Below, one piece after another: positions 7,712-16,364 of a DNA stretch of 64,000 nt. The notes beneath the pieces were generated by a model. That model searched no databases. It was not told where the DNA came from and saw only the letters and a list, made by a program, of their open reading frames with translations. Origin of the DNA: Streptomyces sp. T12 (lineage in GTDB: Bacteria; Actinomycetota; Actinomycetes; Streptomycetales; Streptomycetaceae); assembly GCF_028736035.1 (NCBI RefSeq), contig NZ_CP117866.1, positions 3,286,001 through 3,350,000 on the forward strand, written 5' to 3'. Position 1 is the first letter of the stretch. Each line of letters begins with the position of its first letter. Made by a program: the position numbers and the translations under genes.

Positions 7712-8625
7712 GCCTCCTCCCAGTACTTGTCGTCGGTCAGCCGTGCGGCCAGCTGGCTCAGCGCCTGCCATGTCTCCTGGTTGGCGATCTGGCTGTCGAG
7801 CACGTCCACGTCGGTGATGAGCTGCTCGCGCCACTGCAGGACCGGTTCGAGGGGCACGGAGCCGAGGACCTGGCTGTAGCCGATCCCTGCGGTGGAGGCG
7901 AGCTGCTTGAGGTCGCCGTCGGTCTTGCGCATCCACGCCGACTGGGTGGGCGAGACCTGGGACCACAGCGGCGATTCGGGGTCCGGTACGGCGGCCCGTA
8001 CGAAGCGGATGGCGCCCCGCAGCGCCTCCTCGTCGTGGCCGCGGTGGACGCCGCCGGCGACGATGCCGCGCCTGCCGAAGACCAGGCTCGCGGCGGCCGC
8101 CACATGCTGGCGGGTCCAGCGGTGGAAGACCAGCCAGCGGGCCGTGAGCTCGCTCATCTCGCGCTGTGCGGTGGCCTCCAGGGCCATGTCGACGGCGTAG
8201 GAGCGGCCGGCGCTGAGGTCGACGATGACCAGGTCGAACTCGTGGTACAGCTTCATCAGCAGGTCGACGCACCGGCGCAGGTTGTCGTCGGTGGTGGCGA
8301 ACTCGCCGCCGCTGAGGTCGCCGGGCATCAGCACGAGCCGGCCGCAGCCGGGCGGCGGGTCGCGCAGCACCTGGTGTTCGGTCTTGGCCCAGACGTCGAT
8401 CCGTTCCGGCTCGCTGACCTCGCCTATCAGGTAGGCGTGCAGGCCGCGGTCCTCGGTGGCCTCGCGGGCGTCGGCCACGTCGAAGACGGCCACCGCGGTG
8501 GGCGAGCCGAAGTCGAAGTCCAGGTAGCAGACGTCGTCCCCGGCCAGCGCCCGGTGGTAGGCGAGGTTGGCACTGGTGACGGAGCGGCCCGTGCCTCCCT
8601 TGTCGGAGGCGGCGAAGATCAGCAC
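7708..8625 (-). CDS. SCO2523 family variant P-loop ATPase (ParA/MinD-like)
   Basis: The 305-residue protein begins with a deviant Walker A, SDKGGTGRS at residues 7-15. The signature lysine (Lys9) of the ParA/MinD (SIMIBI) class is kept, but the usual P-loop lysine is Arg14. A Walker A' strand follows (CYLDFDFGSPTA) and then a Walker B-like strand (FDLVIVDLSAGRS). Such proteins usually switch between membrane, DNA or partner-bound states; whether this one hydrolyses ATP is open. The start is GTG at 8625, 3 nt after the SCO2524-family stop. Confidence 0.87.
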   Translation of the reverse strand: MLIFAASDKGGTGRSVTSANLAYHRALAGDDVCYLDFDFGSPTAVAVFDVADAREATEDRGLHAYLIGEVSEPERIDVWAKTEHQVLRDPPPGCGRLVLMPGDLSGGEFATTDDNLRRCVDLLMKLYHEFDLVIVDLSAGRSYAVDMALEATAQREMSELTARWLVFHRWTRQHVAAAASLVFGRRGIVAGGVHRGHDEEALRGAIRFVRAAVPDPESPLWSQVSPTQSAWMRKTDGDLKQLASTAGIGYSQVLGSVPLEPVLQWREQLITDVDVLDSQIANQETWQALSQLAARLTDDKYWEEA

Positions 8626-8628
8626 GGT

Positions 8629-10479
8629 TCACACTCCCCGGTCCGCGGCTTCGCGGGCGCGGGCGAGCGAGTCGAGCTGTCCCAGCACGTCGAGCGTCAA
8701 CGCGTAGGCCGTACCCGGCTGTTCGTCCACGAGGCTGCGGGCGCGGCGCAACTTGACCTCGATGTTCCTGAGTTCCATTCCGTGCCGGCCGGCGTCCGTG
8801 GGCGCGGGTTCCATCTGTTCGTTGCCCAGGAGGTGGGCGGACTCGCTGAGCAACGCCCTTGCCAGCTCGGTGAGTTCGAGGCTGCGGATCGGTGGCTGGC
8901 GGTACATCTCGTGGGCCTGGACCATCACCTCGGTGACCCGCTCGGTGATGCTCCACGACACCGGGACGCGACGCTTGTGGATCTCCGCGTCGGGATAGGC
9001 GGCGTGGATGTTGTCCCACAGGCCGACGCCCTCGCCGTCGCGGATACGGCGCCGCCACATGTGGTCGAAGATGTCCTCGGCGAGTCTGAGCAGCCGGTCG
9101 TGCGAGGCGAGGTTGCGCGACAGCGTGCACAGCTGGACGGTCCGCTTCAGCAGCTGGGCCGAGAAGTCGGTCATGGACCACGTCATGGGCGGGCCGATCC
9201 GCTCGCTGCCCTGCAACGGCAGGGCGACGCCCACGTTGTGCAGCTGGTGGACCATGGGGTCCTCGCGGGTCATCCGGCTGGTGATGCGGCCGCGTTCGGC
9301 GAGGCGTTCCATGACGCCGACAGTGCGGGTCAGGTCGTCGTCGGTGGCCCGGCGCCGCATCAGGTCGTGCACGAGGATGGCGGCGACGGAGAGGGAGAAG
9401 TACTCGGACTCCAGCTTCTGTCCCGTCGTACGCCAGGGAATGTCCTCCAGGGGCCAGCGGTCGTCGTTGAAGCGGGCGATGCGGGACCAGTACTGCTGGG
9501 TGAGCTCCCAGCGCAGCCGGAGCGCCTCGGCGAGCTTCTGCTGCTCGGTGTTGAGCAGGCCCAGGGTGAGCGTGCGGTCGGAGAACAGGTCCTGGATACC
9601 GTCGAGCGCGACCACGGTGAAGTACAGATACGGCACCGCGCTGGCGACACCCTCGGGCTGCGGCCCGATGGGTTCAGTGGTCTCGACCTCGGGGGCGTCC
9701 TTGACCATGGTCCACGCCCAGCCGCACTCGAAGAGCTGGTTCTCGTCCTTGAGGCCTTCCTGGACGTCGATGCCGAGGAACACGCTCTCGTTGATCGCCG
9801 CGCGCAGCGGACGGAAGCGGGTCTGGAACTTGTTCAGCACCTGCCGCTGCGACAGCCGCCCCTGGCCGAGGAGTTCGCACAGGGTACGGCCCTGGGAGGA
9901 GTCGGTGTCGAAGACGTTGACGATGAAGGAGCGCAGCAGGCTGACCATGGCGGCGGTGAGCCGGTTGCTGGTGGCCTGGCGCAGCTCGGCGATCGTCTCC
10001 TTGATGTCGCTGCGCCGGGTCCTGGTCTCGTAGACCTTGAGGAAGCCGAGCGTGGCGAGGCACAGGGTGATCGACATGGAGAACGAGTCGACCACGCCGA
10101 GTCGGCGCTGTTCCTCGGTGAGTTCCTTGGTCTTGTCCCGGGACCCGAAGTAGTAACCCCCGGCGAACGTGGGCCGCTTGTCCTCGCCGGTGTGGGTCCG
10201 CATGAACTCGGCCGCGGCCGTGACGATGTTGGCCGGCAGGTCCAGCCGTCCGCCGGCCTTCTTCAGGGCCTGCTGGACGTCGTCCTGTGTGGTGTCCGGG
10301 TCGTCCAGCCGGAACGCGGGGATCTCCGTGGCGGGGTACAGCAGGCAGAGCAGCCGCTCGGCGTCGGCAACGCTGCTCACTCCGCCCCATTCGCCCCAGT
10401 CCCACTCTCCCCCGTCGAAAGAGTGGCGAGCGATCGCCTGCCAGATGTCCAGCAGATGCTGGCGTGGCTTGATCTGCAT
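8629..10479 (-). CDS. SCO2524 family protein
   Basis: The 616-residue, mostly helical protein is the largest of the cassette. It starts HLLDIWQAIARHSFDGGEW and contains repeated helix pairs with aromatic caps, for example TWSMTDFSAQLLKRTVQLC, VSWSITERVTEVMVQAHEM and EGVGLWDN. These hint at an alpha/alpha toroid or helical-repeat scaffold, which is inference from the pattern. The C-terminus has heptad-like Leu/Glu runs (ELRNIEVKLRRARSLVD). No catalytic signature was recognised. The start ATG follows a GAGGGG sequence. Confidence 0.8.
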   Translation of the reverse strand: MQIKPRQHLLDIWQAIARHSFDGGEWDWGEWGGVSSVADAERLLCLLYPATEIPAFRLDDPDTTQDDVQQALKKAGGRLDLPANIVTAAAEFMRTHTGEDKRPTFAGGYYFGSRDKTKELTEEQRRLGVVDSFSMSITLCLATLGFLKVYETRTRRSDIKETIAELRQATSNRLTAAMVSLLRSFIVNVFDTDSSQGRTLCELLGQGRLSQRQVLNKFQTRFRPLRAAINESVFLGIDVQEGLKDENQLFECGWAWTMVKDAPEVETTEPIGPQPEGVASAVPYLYFTVVALDGIQDLFSDRTLTLGLLNTEQQKLAEALRLRWELTQQYWSRIARFNDDRWPLEDIPWRTTGQKLESEYFSLSVAAILVHDLMRRRATDDDLTRTVGVMERLAERGRITSRMTREDPMVHQLHNVGVALPLQGSERIGPPMTWSMTDFSAQLLKRTVQLCTLSRNLASHDRLLRLAEDIFDHMWRRRIRDGEGVGLWDNIHAAYPDAEIHKRRVPVSWSITERVTEVMVQAHEMYRQPPIRSLELTELARALLSESAHLLGNEQMEPAPTDAGRHGMELRNIEVKLRRARSLVDEQPGTAYALTLDVLGQLDSLARAREAADRGV

Positions 10480-10550
10480 CCCATGCCCCTCACACAGGCC
10501 GCCCTGCCATCAGTTGAGCAATTCACTCTTCTATTGTGAAGATTCGCCGA

Positions 10551-11348
10551 TCAGTTGACCGGAATGTCCACGTCCGAATTACGGCGCCAACCGTGGGCGA
10601 CAATCATGCCCTTGTACCCCTCGCGCACCCGCGGCGAGGATTTGAGCGGCCTGACTTTGAAGTCCCTCGCAAACCGCTCCAGGCTCGCGTACACGTCAGA
10701 CTCTCCCACGTCGCACGCGGGGAAGAAATGCTCACCCGCGTGATAACCCTGTGAATGCGCCATGAAAGCGGCGGCGAACGGGGCACCGGGGGCCAGGCAG
10801 CGCATGAAACGCTCCACACCCAGCGCGAACTCGCCGGGGGAGGTCGTCATCGACTCGGCGACGAAGAACATGGTCCCCACGGACCAACGCCCCTCGTACC
10901 GCTTGAGTTCGAAGATGTCACCCTGCTCGACCTTGACGACCTTGCGGAACTTCTCACGCGGGTCCGCGTCAAGGGAGCGGTAGGCCTTCTTCCGGCACAG
11001 GGCGGTCCAGAACTTGTCCCAGTTCTCCCCGTAGGAGTCGACCTGGCCTTCCAGGTACTCCACATTCGAGGAGGAGCGCTCGAAGAGGGTGATCTCGTCG
11101 CACCACGGCAGCATGGCCAGTGCGGGATAGAGATTGACGCCGGCGCCCACGTCGATACCGGAAACCGGCCCGACGCCCTGCTTCCGGAAATGATCGCCGA
11201 AATGATCCCGGATGATCTGCAGGATCTCCGCGTCCTCTTCCTGTAAGTCGCGGTAATTGTGATCAAGGTAGGCGATCGAGTCGAATGCCTCGTCCCATGG
11301 CACATCGGCATTCTTCACCTGGACGCCCCCCGACGATCTCTGGGTCAT
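10551..11348 (-). CDS. SCO2525 family SAM-dependent methyltransferase
   Basis: The 265-residue protein has the class I methyltransferase glycine motif GIDVGAG at residues 64-70, then an acidic strand (DEITLFERSSSNVEYL), FKLKR-like and MFFVAESMTTSPGEF segments. The layout resembles the NNMT/PNMT/TEMT group of small-molecule N-methyltransferases, but the substrate is unknown. I chose the ATG at 11348, which gives a standard length; the frame opens as far as 11477. It is the first gene of the leftward operon, 71 nt before the SCO2524-family gene, and is divergent from the GNAT gene. Confidence 0.85.
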   Translation of the reverse strand: MTQRSSGGVQVKNADVPWDEAFDSIAYLDHNYRDLQEEDAEILQIIRDHFGDHFRKQGVGPVSGIDVGAGVNLYPALAMLPWCDEITLFERSSSNVEYLEGQVDSYGENWDKFWTALCRKKAYRSLDADPREKFRKVVKVEQGDIFELKRYEGRWSVGTMFFVAESMTTSPGEFALGVERFMRCLAPGAPFAAAFMAHSQGYHAGEHFFPACDVGESDVYASLERFARDFKVRPLKSSPRVREGYKGMIVAHGWRRNSDVDIPVN

Positions 11349-11528
11349 TCCACCAACGGTACCAAAAGCAGGCGCATCGGGAGCGCGTTGAGGCATTAAC
11401 TTCGTGCGGTCTTGAAGACCCGGACGGCGCTCCTCAAGATGGGCGGACCTCGGCTGAGCACCTGAAACGGCAGGCAACAGGTACTCACCCGTACGAGTGA
11501 CTCCATTCCATCACACAGGGGGCGGCTG

Positions 11529-12098
11529 ATGGCTGTACCGGAGGAACGTTTCCCTTTCCCGGGCGGCACGACTGACCAGGCATTCTTCGCCGACAGCGCC
11601 GAGCGGCCGCTGACCATGAGGGGCGTCACCGAGGCGGATCTGCCCGAACTCCTCCGCGTGGACAGGGAGGTCTTCCCCGAGGAGCCGTACCCCTACTTCG
11701 TGCTGCGCCAGCACTTCGACGCGCACGGCGACCGCTTCCTCGTCCTCGACGACGGCGCCTGCCTGCACGGCTATGTCCTCTTCGTCAACACGTCGGACGG
11801 CTACGTGTGTTGGGTCCTGAGCCTGGCCGTCAGCGCCGACCAGCGGGGCCGTGGGCTGGGCAAGCGGCTGATGCTCGAGGTGCTGCGGCAGTTGCGCAGG
11901 GAGCGGGTCCATGAGGTGAGGCTGACCGTGGAGCCGACGAATGCGGCGGCGATCCAGCTGTACCGGTCGCTGGGGTTCTCGACCGAGGGAGGGGTGCACC
12001 GGGACTACCTGGGGCCCGGGGAGGACCGGCTGATCATGACGTTGGGGCTGGGGCTGGGGTTGGGGATGGGGCCGGGGGTAGGTGCGAAGCTGGGGTAA
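11529..12098 (+). CDS. GNAT-family N-acetyltransferase
   Basis: The 189-residue protein has a GNAT fold resembling RimI-type enzymes. Strand 4 (VCWVLSLAVSADQ) is followed by the acetyl-CoA pyrophosphate loop QRGRGLGKRL and then VEPTNAAAIQLYRSLGF, the usual motif B region. It would transfer an acetyl group from acetyl-CoA to an amine; the substrate is unknown. The C-terminus is odd: after the fold ends it runs into a Gly/Leu tract (LGLGLGLGMGPG) encoded by near-repeating ggggctg units. It is divergent from the SCO2525-family gene. Confidence 0.85.
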   Translation: MAVPEERFPFPGGTTDQAFFADSAERPLTMRGVTEADLPELLRVDREVFPEEPYPYFVLRQHFDAHGDRFLVLDDGACLHGYVLFVNTSDGYVCWVLSLAVSADQRGRGLGKRLMLEVLRQLRRERVHEVRLTVEPTNAAAIQLYRSLGFSTEGGVHRDYLGPGEDRLIMTLGLGLGLGMGPGVGAKLG

Positions 12099-12164
12099 TC
12101 CCCCGGGAAGATCCGGGAGTTACCGGGATGTGACGTTCCGTCAATCCCCGCCAGGCTGCTGTGC

Positions 12165-13646
12165 ATGAAGCAGATCACCAAGAGCGCCGCCCTGATCGCC
12201 GTCGCCTCCGGAGTCGTCTTCGGGCTCGTCACCCCGCTCACCGCGTCCGCCACCGGTGTGCCCGCGCCGCTGAAATGGACCAAGTGCGAGGGCAGCGGCC
12301 TGGACGCCCGACAGGAGTGCACGACCGTCTCCGTACCGATGGACTACGCCGACCCCGGCGGCCCGAAGATCGACATCGCCGTCTCCCGTATCCCCAGCGA
12401 GAAGCCGTCGGCCCGCCGGGGCGCCCTGCTGATCATCGCGGGCGGACCCGGGGGGACGAGCCTCGGCGAACCCTCGGACAAGGGGCAGCGGCTGCCGCGG
12501 GAGGTACGGGAGGCCTACGACCTGATCGGGTTCGCCCCGCGCGGCAACGCGCCTTCGGCGCCGGTCAGTTGTGACCTTCAGGAGGGCGACCTCGCCCTGT
12601 CGAAGTCGCGCCCGTGGCCCGCCCCCGACGGGTCCGTCACCGAGAACATGGCCTACGCCCGGCGCGTCTCGGACGCCTGCGCGCGCAATGGCGGCGAGCT
12701 GATGAAGCACATCAGCACCAAGAACAACGCCCGTGACATCGACCGCATCCGGGCCGCGCTCGGCGAACGCAAGCTGACGGCGTGGGGCGACTCGTACGGC
12801 ACGTACGTCGGTACGGCGTACCTCGAGCTGTTCCCGCACCGCACCGACCGCATCGTGCTGGACAGCAACGACAACGCCGACCCGGTGCGGGCGGAGCGCG
12901 CCTGGCTGCAGGCGTTCGAGGCGGGCGTCGAGGACAACTTCCCCGAGTTCGCCAAGTGGGCGTCGGCGCCCGGCAATCGGTACCGGCTCGCCCACACCGC
13001 CGCCGAGGTGCGCCCGCTCTTCCTCCGCCTCGCCGCCCGCCTGGACCGCGAGCCGATCCCCTGGCCCGACGCCAACCCGGCGGAGCTGAACGGCAACGTA
13101 CTGCGCCAGACCATGCTGGACAGCCTCTACGACCCCGACGACTACCCGGTCCTGGCCGAGCTGATGCTGGCCGCGCAGAAGGGCGAGGTGCCGCCCGCCC
13201 CCCAGCTGCCGCCGTTGCCCGCGCTGCAGAACGGCGCCGCGGTCGGCGCCGCCACCATCTGCAACGACGGTGCCTGGCCCAGGTCGGCGGCCGAGTACGA
13301 GAAGGGCGTCGCCGCGAGCCGGGCGAAGTATCCGCTGACCGCTGGCATGCCGAGGAACGCGATGATGTGCGCTGCCTGGCCGTGGCAGCCGAAGGAGGCG
13401 CCGGTGCGGGCCACCGAGCACGGCCCGTCCAACGTCCTCCTCGTCCAGAACGAGCGGGACGTGGCCACACCGCTGAGCGGCGCCCTGAAGCTGCGCGAAG
13501 ACCTCGGCAGGCGGGCCGTCATGGTCACGGTGAACTCCACCGGCCATGGCGCCTACCTGGAGAACGGCAACGCATGCGGCGACGCCACCGCCTCCCGCTT
13601 CCTGGCGACCGGACAGCGGCCGGCCGGGGATCTCTACTGCGACTGA
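12165..13646 (+). CDS. Secreted alpha/beta hydrolase, tripeptidyl aminopeptidase type
   Basis: The 493-residue protein has a Sec signal peptide (about residues 1-30, ending in TASA) and a mature alpha/beta-hydrolase domain. The oxyanion region is GGPGG (93-97), the nucleophile Ser210 lies in WGDSYGTY, and the C-terminal acid and base are in NERDVATP and STGHGAY. This matches the secreted SlpD/SlpE/Tap-like peptidases of Streptomyces that remove N-terminal peptides outside the cell. The usual DPRG motif reads APRG. The 3' end overlaps the convergent next gene by 13 nt. Confidence 0.9.
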   Translation: MKQITKSAALIAVASGVVFGLVTPLTASATGVPAPLKWTKCEGSGLDARQECTTVSVPMDYADPGGPKIDIAVSRIPSEKPSARRGALLIIAGGPGGTSLGEPSDKGQRLPREVREAYDLIGFAPRGNAPSAPVSCDLQEGDLALSKSRPWPAPDGSVTENMAYARRVSDACARNGGELMKHISTKNNARDIDRIRAALGERKLTAWGDSYGTYVGTAYLELFPHRTDRIVLDSNDNADPVRAERAWLQAFEAGVEDNFPEFAKWASAPGNRYRLAHTAAEVRPLFLRLAARLDREPIPWPDANPAELNGNVLRQTMLDSLYDPDDYPVLAELMLAAQKGEVPPAPQLPPLPALQNGAAVGAATICNDGAWPRSAAEYEKGVAASRAKYPLTAGMPRNAMMCAAWPWQPKEAPVRATEHGPSNVLLVQNERDVATPLSGALKLREDLGRRAVMVTVNSTGHGAYLENGNACGDATASRFLATGQRPAGDLYCD

Positions 13647-14791
13647 GCACACCTGCGGTAGTGGCGGGCCAGCGCGTGGAACGCCTTTTTCGGTTCCCAG
13701 TGCCAGTCCGAGGCCGGGTCGTCGGGGCGGTCCTTGATCGGCTTGGTGATGGCGTAGCTCGCCAGATCGAGGTCGTAGCGAGGGTTGTCGGGGCGGTGTG
13801 GGGCGTCCGGGGTGACGAACTCGAAGGCCATCGCCGCGTACAGGCCCATCGACTCGAAGACCTCCAGCAGATCGACCATGTAGGCGGCCTGTGTGCGCTC
13901 ACTGCGCACCAGGTCGCCCTTGATCTCGTTGGGCTCCTTGGTGTAGTCGACGATGTTCCAGCCCATGCCGCCGGCCTCGGGAGCACCGACGTACGCGCAC
14001 GTGCCGAACTCGGTGATGGCCAGGGGCTTGCCCCAGCGCAGATAGCGACGCAACTCCCGTACGTAGTCGGCGTGTTGGCGATGGGACGAGTAGTAGTCGA
14101 TACCGACGATGTCGAAGAGGTTCCAGTCGACCGGTTCGAACTCCTCGTCCTGCGCGGCGGCGTAGCTCAGCCGGCCGTGGAAGACGGAGCGCCCGACGGC
14201 CGCCGCCTTCGCGGTGAAGCGGGCCAGGCGGCGCTGCATCTGCGCCATGTCGACCGTGCCCTTGAGGAGGTTGTCGACCCGGTCCAGGACCGTCTCCCCC
14301 GGCACGATCCCCGGCACGAACAGCCAGAACTCGCAGCCCACGCTGAAGTCGACGCTCGCGCCCTGCCGGCGCAGCCGCTCCGCGAACCGGCCGCACTCGG
14401 CGATGCTCTCCAGGATGTCCCGCTCCGGTACGTCCCCCAGGGTCGGCTGGAGCCAGACGTGCAGCCCCCGTTCGGCGGCCTCGGCGGCCGTGGCGGTGAG
14501 GCGGTCGACGCCGTCGCCGGTGACGTCGAGGGTGTCGGCGTGCAGTTCGTCGCGGATCACCCGGACGTCCTCGCGCATCCGGGCGGCACTCCACGCGGTC
14601 CCGGGTGTCTCGCCCTCCCCGAGGGTGTAGACGACGCCCCTGTGCTTCAGCCCCTTGCGCTTCAGCCCCCTGCGCTCCGGCTCCCGTCCGGTCGCCGCGG
14701 CCTGCCCCGCGGGCAGCACCGCCCCCGCCAGCCCGACGGCCGCCGCCCCCGCCAGAAATCGTGCCCTGCTGATCCCCTTGGTCTTCTCCAT
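13634..14791 (-). CDS. Secreted TIM-barrel protein, glycoside-hydrolase-like
   Basis: The 385-residue product has an N-terminal export signal (SRARFLAGAAAVGLAGA) with only a single properly placed arginine pair, RAR, so it is a weak twin-arginine match. The mature part has barrel strands such as GLHVWLQPTLG, VGCEFWLFVPG, FDIVGIDYYSS and PLAITEFGTCAYVG. The two glutamates in GCEFW and ITEFG fit the acid/base and nucleophile of a clan A glycosidase. Similar proteins are often mislabelled as abortive infection proteins. The substrate is unknown. It is divergent from the beta-lactamase gene. Confidence 0.75.
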   Translation of the reverse strand: MEKTKGISRARFLAGAAAVGLAGAVLPAGQAAATGREPERRGLKRKGLKHRGVVYTLGEGETPGTAWSAARMREDVRVIRDELHADTLDVTGDGVDRLTATAAEAAERGLHVWLQPTLGDVPERDILESIAECGRFAERLRRQGASVDFSVGCEFWLFVPGIVPGETVLDRVDNLLKGTVDMAQMQRRLARFTAKAAAVGRSVFHGRLSYAAAQDEEFEPVDWNLFDIVGIDYYSSHRQHADYVRELRRYLRWGKPLAITEFGTCAYVGAPEAGGMGWNIVDYTKEPNEIKGDLVRSERTQAAYMVDLLEVFESMGLYAAMAFEFVTPDAPHRPDNPRYDLDLASYAITKPIKDRPDDPASDWHWEPKKAFHALARHYRRCAQSQ

Positions 14792-14962
14792 ACGGCCACT
14801 GTGGCGAGCGCGGCACCGCAGCGCCGTCCGCCGATGGTCTACGGCGCCGCAACCAAGGGATGAGACAGCGCGTCGATCACTGAAGAGATCGTCGAAGGCC
14901 CACGAGCGAAGGAGAGCAAGATCTTAAACGCCGCTACGACCCCCAAGTCGCCCAGGTCCCCG

Positions 14963-15841
14963 ATGACCCGACGCAAGCTGCTGACGGCCGCCACCGCCGC
15001 CACCGCGGTTGCCCTGACAGCGGGCATTCCCGCCCACGCCACCCCCGGCGACGACGACGTCACCGCCCGCCTCCGCGCGCTGGAGGAGCAACACGGCGCC
15101 CGGCTGGGCGTGTTCGCCCACAATCTCGCCACCAAGCGGACCGTCTGCCACCGCGCCGACGAACGGTTCCCGGTCTGCTCCCTCTTCAAGACCCTGGCGG
15201 CCGCGGCCGTACTGCGCGACCTGGACCGGGACGGCGAGGTCCTCGCCAAGCGCATCCACTACACGGCGGCCGACCTGGTCGAGAACTCCAAGGAGACCGA
15301 GAAGCACCTCGCCACCGGCATGACCGTCGGCGAACTCGCCGACGTGGCCATCCGGTTCAGCGACAACACGGCCGGAAACCTCCTCCTGCGCGAACTCGGC
15401 GGCCCCACCGCCGTCACCCGCTTCGCCCGCTCCCTCGGCGACCCGGTGACCCGCCTCGACCGCTGGGAGACGGAGCTGAACTCGGCTGAGCCGTGGCGTG
15501 TCACGGACACCACGAGCCCCCGCGCGATCGGCCGCACCTACGCCCGCCTCGTCCTCGGCAACGCCCTGAACCGCCCCGACCGCGACCTCCTCACCCACTG
15601 GCTGCTGAACAACACCACCAGCGGCAACCGCCTCCGCGCCGGCCTGCCCAAGACATGGGCGATCGCGGACAAGACAGGCGGCGGCTTCTACGGCACGAAC
15701 AACGACGTGGGGATCGCCTGGACCGAGGACGGCACACCGCTCGTCCTGGCGGTCCAGACGACGAAGCCGGAGCAGGACGCGGCGCTGGACCACGCCCTGA
15801 TCGTCGAGACGGCGGCGCTCCTGGCGGAAACGCTCAGCTGA
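14963..15841 (+). CDS. Class A beta-lactamase
   Basis: The 292-residue protein has an export signal starting TRRKLLTAATAAT (Tat type) with cleavage likely after AHA near residue 26. All class A landmarks are present: SxxK as Ser73-Leu-Phe-Lys76, SDN at 133-135, ExxLN as Glu169-Asn173 and KTG at 237-239, followed by two further glycines. It should hydrolyse penicillins or cephalosporins outside the cell. The ATG at 14963 has no close ribosome-binding site; an AAGGAG at 14909-14914 lies about 50 nt upstream, in frame with an extension (see findings). Confidence 0.93.
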   Translation: MTRRKLLTAATAATAVALTAGIPAHATPGDDDVTARLRALEEQHGARLGVFAHNLATKRTVCHRADERFPVCSLFKTLAAAAVLRDLDRDGEVLAKRIHYTAADLVENSKETEKHLATGMTVGELADVAIRFSDNTAGNLLLRELGGPTAVTRFARSLGDPVTRLDRWETELNSAEPWRVTDTTSPRAIGRTYARLVLGNALNRPDRDLLTHWLLNNTTSGNRLRAGLPKTWAIADKTGGGFYGTNNDVGIAWTEDGTPLVLAVQTTKPEQDAALDHALIVETAALLAETLS

Positions 15842-16274
15842 AGCGCCGCACGTAACGCCGCTGCCACGGCGTCTCCACGGCGTGCCGGTCGTAGCCCCGC
15901 CGCACGAAGTCCACGGCCTCCTCGGCCGGTACGCCGTCCAGCACCGCCAGACACGCCAGTGCCGTCCCCGTACGGCCGCGACCGCCGCCGCACGCGATCT
16001 CCACGCGTTCGGCGGCGGCCCGCTTCCAGGCCTCGGCGAGTGCGGTGCGGGCGGCCGCACGGTCGGCCGGGAGGCGGAAGTCGGGCCAGCGGATCCAGTG
16101 GGATTCCCAGGGGACTTCGGGGGGTGGCTTGGCCAGGAGATAGACGCCGTACGACGGGGTCGGCGCACCCGGTTCGAGGGGACGGCGCAGCCCCCGGCCG
16201 CGGACCAGTCGCCCGGAGGGCAGCCGGAGTACGCCCGGTCCCCGCTCGTCCCAGTGCTTCTCGCTGTCGGTCAC
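15834..16274 (-). CDS. Protein-tyrosine-phosphatase-like protein
   Basis: The 146-residue protein carries the cysteine-phosphatase signature C-x5-R-T as Cys95-GGGRG-Arg101-Thr in EIACGGGRGRTGTA, and a WPDF loop (Asp65) that could supply the general acid. The P-loop lacks the usual histidine before the cysteine (Ala94). It probably removes phosphate from protein tyrosine or another small phosphoester. I chose the GTG at 16274; the frame extends upstream without a better start. It overlaps the convergent beta-lactamase gene by 8 nt. Confidence 0.82.
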   Translation of the reverse strand: MTDSEKHWDERGPGVLRLPSGRLVRGRGLRRPLEPGAPTPSYGVYLLAKPPPEVPWESHWIRWPDFRLPADRAAARTALAEAWKRAAAERVEIACGGGRGRTGTALACLAVLDGVPAEEAVDFVRRGYDRHAVETPWQRRYVRRFS

Positions 16275-16364
16275 ACTCTCCACACGCCCATTCGAACCCG
16301 GCCCCGCGCCCCGGGCAACCGAATCCGCCGCACCGGTGGTCTGGAGGGCGAGGGAGGGTGCTTG

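Noticed and set aside
8035..10539. 834-codon rightward open frame opposite the SCO2524 and SCO2523 genes
   Set aside because: It is the antisense shadow of strongly biased GC-rich genes; its translation is Val/Gly/Arg/Gln-rich with no domain, while the leftward frames encode recognised families.
13634..14791. Abortive phage infection protein
   Set aside because: This label is sometimes attached to related proteins, but the export signal and TIM-barrel glutamates point to a secreted glycosidase-like protein, not to phage defence.
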